Source of the DNA: Betaproteobacteria bacterium
GTDB taxonomy: Bacteria; Pseudomonadota; Gammaproteobacteria; Burkholderiales; Usitatibacteraceae
Length of the DNA stretch: 40,293 nucleotides
Reading direction: 5' to 3'
Assembly (NCBI GenBank): GCA_016790765.1
Contig: JAEUMZ010000192.1
Location: 1-40,293 of the forward strand
Shown in pieces: positions 24,590 to 30,553 of the stretch. The notes under the pieces are model-generated. The model made no database searches and was not told where the DNA came from. It worked only from the letters and a program-made list of their open reading frames with translations. The first letter of the stretch is position 1. Each line of letters opens with the position of its first letter. A program made the translations under genes and the position numbers.

Positions 24590-25462
24590 CTACGTCGCGC
24601 GGCCGCGCCGCGGGCGGCGTTCGGCGCGGGTGCTCTCGAAGGCGAGATCGATCACCAGCGCCTGCGCGAGGCAGATCGAGGCGGCGAGCGAGCGGAAGCT
24701 GCGCACCTCGGATTCGCGCACCTGCAGCACCACGGTGGCGAGCTTGGAGATCGGGCTGACCAGGCTGTCGCTGATCGACAGGATCTTCGCGCCGCGCGCG
24801 GCCGCCTGCTCGGCAGCTTCGATGGTTTCACCGGCATACGGCTGATAGCTCACGGCGATGAGCACGTCCTTGCGCCCGATGGTCTGCGCCTGCAGCTTGC
24901 CGAGGCCGCCGACACCGTCGACGAACATGGTGCGCTTGTTGACCTGTTGCAACGAATATGCGAGGTAGGAGGCGACCGGGAAGGAGCGCCGGAAGCCGGC
25001 AACGAACACCGTCTCGGCCTTGTCGATCAAGTCCACCGCCTCGGCCAGCTGCGCCTCGCTGATGGTCTGGGCCAGGTTGTGCAGGGCCAGCGAGTTGCCC
25101 TCGATGAACTCGGCCAGCACCTCGGCATGGCCGCCGCCCTTGCGGCGCGAGAGGCCGGCGTTGAAATGGCGCACGCGTTCGCCATAGCCGATCGCGGCGT
25201 TGCCGGACAGCAGGTTGTCGCGGAACACGCGCTGCATCTGGCTGGCGCCGGGATAGCCGAACTCCTTGGCGAAGCGCACGATGGCCGAGGGCTGCACGCC
25301 GGCGCGCTCGGCAATCACCGACAGGGTCTCGATGGCCAGCTCGTTGGGCTCGTCGAGCACGTAGCGGGCGATCTGCTGCAGGCGCTTGCTGAGGCTGCCG
25401 TGGCGCTCGAGGATGGCGTGGCGCAGTTCCTCGGCGGTGGCGGGGGGCTGGGCTTTCGGCAT
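24590..25462 (-). CDS. MurR/RpiR-family transcriptional regulator, IolR-like
   Basis: The 290-residue protein has an N-terminal RpiR helix-turn-helix (about residues 10-85, with LSVIAERAGVQPSAIVRFAKEFGYPGASQMQRVF). A C-terminal SIS sugar-phosphate-binding domain follows (about 130-260, with ETVFVAGFRRSFPVASYLAYSLQQVNK and DVLIAVSYQPYAGETIEAAEQAAARGAKI). In Proteobacteria, RpiR proteins beside iol genes (IolR) repress inositol catabolism and are released by a pathway intermediate, probably the phosphorylated product of IolC. It lies between iolC and the divergent dehydrogenases, with a perfect GGAA-N6-TTCC palindrome in the divergent region. This supports autoregulation and control of both units; the ligand is inferred. 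Confidence 0.93.
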   Translation of the reverse strand: MPKAQPPATAEELRHAILERHGSLSKRLQQIARYVLDEPNELAIETLSVIAERAGVQPSAIVRFAKEFGYPGASQMQRVFRDNLLSGNAAIGYGERVRHFNAGLSRRKGGGHAEVLAEFIEGNSLALHNLAQTISEAQLAEAVDLIDKAETVFVAGFRRSFPVASYLAYSLQQVNKRTMFVDGVGGLGKLQAQTIGRKDVLIAVSYQPYAGETIEAAEQAAARGAKILSISDSLVSPISKLATVVLQVRESEVRSFRSLAASICLAQALVIDLAFESTRAERRPRRGRAT

Positions 25463-25491
25463 GGCGGGTCCTTGCGCTGCGGCAACGAATT

Positions 25492-25505
25492 GGAATATTC
25501 ATTCT
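25492..25505. promoter_or_regulatory. Candidate IolR operator (7 of 8), rpiR-proximal
   Basis: GGAA-TATTCA-TTCT lies 30 bases before the rpiR start and differs from GGAA-N6-TTCC only in the last base. Its centre is 37 bases from the centre of the perfect site next to it, roughly three and a half helical turns. It is well placed for autorepression of rpiR. Confidence 0.5.
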
Positions 25506-25528
25506 ACGCGCCGCTCGGGACGCCAGAA

Positions 25529-25542
25529 GGAATATTTGTTCC
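25529..25542. promoter_or_regulatory. Candidate IolR operator (perfect GGAA-N6-TTCC) upstream of iolG
   Basis: GGAA-TATTTG-TTCC is a perfect match to the palindrome I recall for the Sinorhizobium RpiR-type IolR. It sits between rpiR and iolG, just upstream of a TATTAT (25568-25573) that would serve as the -10 for the plus-strand dehydrogenase unit. No strong -35 is visible. Confidence 0.6.
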
Positions 25543-25611
25543 GCATATTCCATTTTTAGAACAAACGTATTATAGTGATGCCTTCACTTTCTCCCGAGCA
25601 AGGACCCCGCG

Positions 25612-26613
25612 ATGTTCAACGTGGCCATGATGGGCGTCGGCCGCATGGGATCGATCCATGCCCGCAACATCGCCGCCAACGCGCGCCTGACGCTCAAATA
25701 CGTGGTCGACCACCAGCCCGAGGCCGCCGCACGCTTTGCGAGCGAGCTCGGCGCCGAGGCCGCGACGCTGGACCACGTGCTCGGCGACGCGTCGATCCGC
25801 GCGGTGTTCGTCGCCAGCCCGACCAGCACCCACCTCGACCTGACCCTGGCCTGCCTTCGCGCCGGCAAAGCGGTGTTCTGCGAGAAGCCGCTGGACCTCG
25901 ACCTGGCCAAGATCCGCGCCGCGCGTGCCGAGCTGGCCTTGCCGGCAGCGCCGCTGTTCGTGGCCTTCAACCGCCGCTTCGACCCGCATTTCCGCGCCCT
26001 CCAGGCGCGCATCGAGGCCGGCGCCATCGGCGTGCTGGAAAGCCTGCACCTCGTCAACCACGACCCGCTGCCGGCCGCGCACGCGTTCATCCCCACCAGC
26101 GGCGGCCTGTTCAAGGACTTCACCATCCACGACTTCGACATGGCGCGCTGGCTGCTCGGCGAGCCGGTGAGCGAGGTGTTCGCCTGGGCGAGCTGCCTGA
26201 TCGACCCGGTGGTCGCCGAGCTCGGCGACGTCGACACCGCGAAGCTGGTGCTGCGCACGGCGTCGGGAAAGCTTTGCCTGGTGAGCAACAACCGGCGCAC
26301 CGGCTACGGTTACGACCAGCGCATCGAGGCCTTCGGCGCCAAGGGCGCGCTGCGCGTGGACAACCTGCACACAACGGCGCTCGGCGCCTGGGGGGCGCAG
26401 GGCATGCTAGCCGACCGCTTTCCCTTCGCCTTCATCGACCGTTACGCCGACGCCTACCGCGCCGAAGTCGACCACTTCGCCGACGTGCTCGAGGGCAAGG
26501 CAGCGGCCGCGACCGGCTATCGCGCCAGCGTCGAGTCCCTGGTGCTGGCCGAAGCCGCCGCCGAGTCGGTTCGCCGCCGCGCCGCCGTCGCGATCCCCGC
26601 CTTCGAGGAATGA
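25612..26613 (+). CDS. iolG: Gfo/Idh/MocA-family inositol 2-dehydrogenase (first paralogue)
   Basis: The enzyme oxidises myo-inositol to 2-keto-myo-inositol with NAD+, the entry step of the pathway. The 333-residue protein has an N-terminal Rossmann fold (MMGVGRMGSIHARNI) and the EKP motif at 91-93 (AVFCEKPLD). The catalytic segment is GGLFKDFTIHDFDMARWLLG (about residues 163-182), with the conserved Asp and His. FNRRFDPHFRAL and GYGYDQRIEAFG are further family marks of inositol dehydrogenases. It is divergent from rpiR and followed without a gap by a second paralogue. Which inositol stereoisomer each one prefers cannot be read from sequence. Confidence 0.93.
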   Translation: MFNVAMMGVGRMGSIHARNIAANARLTLKYVVDHQPEAAARFASELGAEAATLDHVLGDASIRAVFVASPTSTHLDLTLACLRAGKAVFCEKPLDLDLAKIRAARAELALPAAPLFVAFNRRFDPHFRALQARIEAGAIGVLESLHLVNHDPLPAAHAFIPTSGGLFKDFTIHDFDMARWLLGEPVSEVFAWASCLIDPVVAELGDVDTAKLVLRTASGKLCLVSNNRRTGYGYDQRIEAFGAKGALRVDNLHTTALGAWGAQGMLADRFPFAFIDRYADAYRAEVDHFADVLEGKAAAATGYRASVESLVLAEAAAESVRRRAAVAIPAFEE

Positions 26614-26615
26614 CC

Positions 26616-27599
26616 ATGTCGAACATCGCCCTCATCGGCGCCGGCCGCATCGGCCGCATCCACGCCCACAACGCGGCCCCGCAGGGCCTGCGCCTGAAGC
26701 ACGTGGTGGACCCGGTCGCCGAGGCGGCCGCGCGCCTCGCCGCCGAGACCGGCGCCACGCCGGCCGGCCTCGACGCGGTGCTGGCCGACCGCGACATCGC
26801 CGGCGTCGTCATCGCGAGCTCCACCGACACACATCTCGACTACTGTCGTCGTGCCGTGGCCGCCGGCAAGGCGGTGTTCTGCGAAAAGCCGGTGGATCTC
26901 GACCTCGGCCGCGCCCGCGCTGCGGAGGAGGAACTCGGCGGCGACAGTGCACGCGTGTTCGTCGGCTTCAACCGCCGTTTCGACCCGCACTTCCGCGCCC
27001 TGCAGTCCAAGCTGGCTGCGGGTGCGGTCGGACGACTCGAGACCCTGCACATCACCAGCCACGATCCGTCCCCGCCACCGGTCAGCTACGTAAAGGTGTC
27101 TGGCGGCCTGTTCAAGGACATGGCGATCCACGACTTCGACATGGCGCGCTGGCTGCTCGGTGAGGAACCGGTGGCGGTGTTTGCTTCCGCCAGTTGCCTC
27201 ATCGATCCGGCCATCGGCGAAGCCGGCGATGTCGACACCGCCAAGATCCTGCTGCGCACCGCCTCCGGCACGCTGTGCGCCATCAGCAACAGCCGCCGGT
27301 CCGGTTACGGTTACGACCAGCGCCTCGAGGCCTTCGGCGCGGAGGGCCTGATTCGCGCCGACAACGTGATGGCCAGCACGGTATCGACCTGGCGCGAGGG
27401 CGGGCCGGCCAGCGATGCCTTCCAGAACTTCTTCCTCGATCGCTACGCCGAGGCGTACCGCCAGGAGATGGCGCACTTTGCCGAGATCCTGCGCGGCACC
27501 GCACGGCCCTCGGTCGGCTTCGCGGATGGCGTGGCCGCGCTGGCGCTGGCGGAAGCGGCGGGCGAATCGGCCCGCAGCGGCCGGGCCGTCACGCTGTAA
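26616..27599 (+). CDS. iolG: Gfo/Idh/MocA-family inositol 2-dehydrogenase (second paralogue)
   Basis: This 327-residue protein is a close paralogue of the gene before it, sharing FCEKP, FNRRFDPHFRALQ, the GGLFKD-x-IHDFDMARWLLGE catalytic block and GYGYDQRLEAFGAEG. The start lies two bases after the upstream stop; an ATG at 26610, overlapping the stop, is in the same frame and would add two residues. Tandem pairs of IolG-like enzymes are common and often divide labour between myo-, scyllo- and D-chiro-inositol. The GC-rich frame runs on through both genes, but the upstream half of that frame is an artefact. A palindromic element follows its stop by 15 bases. Confidence 0.92.
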   Translation: MSNIALIGAGRIGRIHAHNAAPQGLRLKHVVDPVAEAAARLAAETGATPAGLDAVLADRDIAGVVIASSTDTHLDYCRRAVAAGKAVFCEKPVDLDLGRARAAEEELGGDSARVFVGFNRRFDPHFRALQSKLAAGAVGRLETLHITSHDPSPPPVSYVKVSGGLFKDMAIHDFDMARWLLGEEPVAVFASASCLIDPAIGEAGDVDTAKILLRTASGTLCAISNSRRSGYGYDQRLEAFGAEGLIRADNVMASTVSTWREGGPASDAFQNFFLDRYAEAYRQEMAHFAEILRGTARPSVGFADGVAALALAEAAGESARSGRAVTL

Positions 27600-27614
27600 T
27601 CCAAAACGGCCCGG

Positions 27615-27777
27615 CTAGTGTAGTGCTTCGCGCAGATTGGCATTTATACAAGTGGTCCGTTTTTGTCGAATCAAGGCGCAAAGCACAGCAATAGCGGGCT
27701 ATTGCGAGCATTTGCAACGCCGAGTCGGCAAAAAATGGCCACCTTTATGTGCCAAGAAAAGCGAAGCACTACACTAG
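27615..27777. repeat. 163-bp imperfect palindrome (MITE-like), overlapping the phoD stop codon
   Basis: Perfect 17-bp ends, CTAGTGTAGTGCTTCGC (27615-27631) and its complement (27761-27777), enclose symmetric inner segments such as TTGGCA/TGCCAA (27637-27642, 27750-27755), matched T-runs and A-runs, and a central hairpin GCAATAGC-GG-GCTATTGC (27688-27705). All pairs share the same axis near 27696. Both ends are CTAG. The right end supplies the TAG stop codon of the convergent phoD. It could act as a bidirectional terminator or be a small non-autonomous transposon remnant. It encodes no protein. Confidence 0.8.
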
Positions 27778-29198
27778 ACCGGGTCGAACCCGTAGTAGCC
27801 GCGACCCTCGCGGTGGCGCTTCAGGCGCTGCAGCTCGACCGGGTCGGCCAGGCGGTCCCAGGTGCGCACGCCGTTCTTGAGGTCCTTCGGTGTCAGCACC
27901 AGTGGCTTCCAGACCGAGTCGCCCAGCACGTCGTGCAGCGTGTAGGTCAGCACCGGCTCGGGATGCATGCGGAACTGGAGCACGCCGACGTTCTCGCTGC
28001 GCGACCAGACATCGCGAACGCGCAGTTCCGGGACCTGGCGCGTAAATTTGTTGGCGGGCATCTGCGCCAGGGGTGAACTGCACAGGTCGTAGAGGTCGTA
28101 GCCGCCCTCGGCCGAGCGCGGCACGCAGTTCAGTTCGCCCATGTGCGAGTCGCCCGACAGGCCCACCACGCCGGTCACGGCTCGGTCGCGGATGAAATCG
28201 AAAATCTCGTCGCGCTCGTGGCGGTACACCGCCCAGGAATCGCCGCCCTTCTCGTTTTCCGCGCTCGACCATCCGGTCCCCGAGACCAGCAGCTTGAACG
28301 GCGCGCGACTGGCCATGAGCGCGTCCTTCAACCATTGCTTCTGGCGCGACCCGAGCATGGTCTTCCCCGGCCGGTCGGGCGCGTCGCTGGCATCGCGGTA
28401 ATAGCGGCCGTCGAGGAAGAAAAAATCAACGCCGCCAAAGGACTGCTGGAAGTACACCCCCGGGTTGCCGGCCTCGCCGTAGCCTGGATTCGCCCAGTAC
28501 TGCCGGAACACCTGCAGCGACGCGGCCTTGCCCGGGTGGCTGCCGTCGGCGTCGTTGAAGCCGAAGTCGTGGTCGTCCCAGATCGCGAGTTGCGGCGTGG
28601 TGCGCAACAGCGGCGTGAGGTGGTCGACGAGCCGGCCGCGGCGATAGAGGTCGGCGAGGGTCGCCGGCTGGTCGCTGTCGGCATAGATATTGTCGCCCAG
28701 CCAGAGGAACAGGTCGGGCTCGAGCGCACGCACTGCGGCGAAGATGCGCTGCTGGCTGTCGAACTGGATGCGACAGCAGGACCCGAAGGCGACGCGAAAG
28801 TCGGCCGCGCCCGCGGGCGCGGTCGTGGCGCGGAACGGCAGCGGCTGGGTTCGGTCGGCCTGTCCGTCGTAACGCAGGCGATACCAATAGTGCGTCGCCG
28901 GCTGCAGGTTGTCGACGCGCAGCACGACGCAGAAATCGTCGGCCGCGCGCGCCGGTGCGGTGGAGGTGCCGCGCAGGTCGCGGAAATCGCGGTCCGTGGC
29001 CACCTCGAGGCGAACCTCGAATTCGCCGCTCGCGCGCACCCAAACGGCGAGGTGATTCGGACCCGGAGCGCCCACCATCGGGCCTTGCATCGCGCGCGGA
29101 TAACCGAGCGCCTTGGCCCAGGCCCGGCCGGCCGCACCCGCCAGCGCGGAGGCCCCAAGGCCCTTGAGCAGGGTGCGGCGTTTCAGTTCGAAGCCCAT
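27774..29198 (-). CDS. phoD: PhoD-family alkaline phosphatase/phosphodiesterase, Tat-exported
   Basis: PhoD enzymes are calcium/iron-dependent and release phosphate from esters in the periplasm. The 474-residue protein starts with a Tat signal (KRRTLLKGLGASALAGAAGRAWA). A short N-terminal PhoD domain follows (PNHLAVWVRASGEFEVRLEV to THYWYRLRY). The metallophosphatase core shows FGSCCRI, FLWLGDNIYAD, LAIWDDHDFGFND, FFLDGRYYRD, and GLSGDSHMGELN with its metal-binding His. It lies 49 bases downstream of the histidine phytase and on its strand, so it is probably cotranscribed with the receptor and phytase. Its stop codon falls inside the tip of the palindrome at 27615-27777, so its last few residues may have been replaced by the repeat. 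Confidence 0.93.
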   Translation of the reverse strand: MGFELKRRTLLKGLGASALAGAAGRAWAKALGYPRAMQGPMVGAPGPNHLAVWVRASGEFEVRLEVATDRDFRDLRGTSTAPARAADDFCVVLRVDNLQPATHYWYRLRYDGQADRTQPLPFRATTAPAGAADFRVAFGSCCRIQFDSQQRIFAAVRALEPDLFLWLGDNIYADSDQPATLADLYRRGRLVDHLTPLLRTTPQLAIWDDHDFGFNDADGSHPGKAASLQVFRQYWANPGYGEAGNPGVYFQQSFGGVDFFFLDGRYYRDASDAPDRPGKTMLGSRQKQWLKDALMASRAPFKLLVSGTGWSSAENEKGGDSWAVYRHERDEIFDFIRDRAVTGVVGLSGDSHMGELNCVPRSAEGGYDLYDLCSSPLAQMPANKFTRQVPELRVRDVWSRSENVGVLQFRMHPEPVLTYTLHDVLGDSVWKPLVLTPKDLKNGVRTWDRLADPVELQRLKRHREGRGYYGFDPV

Positions 29199-29247
29199 GT
29201 CGCCATTGTCCCGCAGTTCGCGCCGGTGCCGGTTGAAGGCCCGTCGA

Positions 29248-30549
29248 TCAGGAGCCTGCAGGATGCGCCAGCTTGTTGCGGACCAGGCGCTCGAAGCTCG
29301 CGATTTCGCAGGGCGTGGCCGGCTCGCGTTGTCCGCAGCCCGGGATCGGCACCTCGACGCGCACCGGTGCGTTGGCCGCATCGAGCGGCGTGAGGTTGCG
29401 CAACTGGTCGAGCGTCTGGGCGATGAAGAACGCGCGCACATAGGTCTTTCCCGTGGGGCCCGACAGACGCTCGAAGCCGAGTGCACCGCCCGGCGGCAGG
29501 GAATCCGGCGGATAGTCGGCGGGCGTCCAGTGCAGGTCGAGATAGCCGCCCAGTGCGGCGAGGTTGGTGTCGTGGCCGACCAGCAGGGTGAGGCGCGCCG
29601 GCCCGGCGGCCGTCAGCGTGTCGACGACGCGGCGCGCCAGCGGCGCGGCGTAGCGCTCCGCGACATAGGGCGAGCGCACCTCGTAGCGAAACTTGGTCGC
29701 GTGGAATCGCAGCAGGGCCTGGATGTCGGCCTTGTTGGCGCGCCCCCAGCCGACTTCGGCCATCGGCTTGCCCTCGACGTATTCCAGCAGAAGGGTCTGC
29801 GCCGCGGTCGACGCCATGCCCAGCGCGCCTTCAAGCGCCGGCTTGCCTTCGCCGTCGGCCTTGAGCTCGCTCTCGAAGTCGCCGATGGCGCAACCGGCCG
29901 CGCCGCGCGGGCACGCGGACGGCGCGCAACAGCGCAGCACGCGCTGCAGCGTGGCGAACTCCGCCTGGTGCGCGCGCCGTTCCGCGTCGAGGCCGCCGGC
30001 CGGCGCCTGGCGCAAGGCCGCCTGGCGCGCCACCGCCGGGTCCAGCTTCTGGCCGCGGCCCAGCGGATGGAACACGACGTCGTCCTCCTCGCGCACCGGG
30101 TGGTCCACCTTGATCGCGCAGCGCGGGGCCAGCCCCTCGACGAACGACTTGGCCGTCTCGATGGCGCGCGACTTGCCGCTGGCCCGGACCGACACCGCGT
30201 TGGCGGGACAACCGTCCGCAGGCAGCAGCCCGCGCCGTGCGAAGTCGCCGCGGGCATAACGCCCCATCAGCGTGGCCCCTGCGGCGCCGTGCGGTGTCAG
30301 GTCGCCGAAGGGTGTGGTCCAGGTGGACCAGGGTTCGGCGCTCGTTCCTTCGGGCGTCGGATTCGGCTTGGTGGGCGGGCGCACCCCGTGGCGCATCACC
30401 ATCACCACGCGCTCGAGCTTCAGGCCCTCGGATGCCGGCGCCGCGACATCGGCCGCCGCCGCGACGAGGCCGACCGCGGCGAACCCTGCGGCCAGCGCGG
30501 CACGAAACGGGCCGCGCCCTCGCAATCGCTGCACCGCCCAGCCCGGCAC
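29248..30549 (-). CDS. Histidine acid phosphatase, AppA-type phytase
   Basis: The enzyme uses a phosphohistidine intermediate to strip phosphates from phytate in the periplasm. The chosen GTG (30549) gives 433 residues; GTG 30579, overlapping the receptor gene by 26 bases, and GTG 30534 are alternatives, and all retain the signal peptide (RLRGRGPFRAALAAGFAAVGL). The active-site RHGVRPPT occurs near residue 53, with His54 as nucleophile. The proton-donor motif is GHDTNLAALGG, and the DSLPPGGALGFER segment matches E. coli AppA. FVEGLAPRCAI also aligns with AppA. At least six cysteines suggest disulfides. It probably shares a transcript with the receptor, whose stop codon lies four bases before this start. 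Glucose-1-phosphatase activity is the main alternative. Confidence 0.93.
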   Translation of the reverse strand: MPGWAVQRLRGRGPFRAALAAGFAAVGLVAAAADVAAPASEGLKLERVVMVMRHGVRPPTKPNPTPEGTSAEPWSTWTTPFGDLTPHGAAGATLMGRYARGDFARRGLLPADGCPANAVSVRASGKSRAIETAKSFVEGLAPRCAIKVDHPVREEDDVVFHPLGRGQKLDPAVARQAALRQAPAGGLDAERRAHQAEFATLQRVLRCCAPSACPRGAAGCAIGDFESELKADGEGKPALEGALGMASTAAQTLLLEYVEGKPMAEVGWGRANKADIQALLRFHATKFRYEVRSPYVAERYAAPLARRVVDTLTAAGPARLTLLVGHDTNLAALGGYLDLHWTPADYPPDSLPPGGALGFERLSGPTGKTYVRAFFIAQTLDQLRNLTPLDAANAPVRVEVPIPGCGQREPATPCEIASFERLVRNKLAHPAGS

Positions 30550-30553
30550 CGCG

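Noticed and set aside
25575..27599. One plus-strand frame joining both dehydrogenase genes
   Set aside because: The upstream part overlaps the first dehydrogenase in the wrong frame; only the part from 26616 is a real protein.
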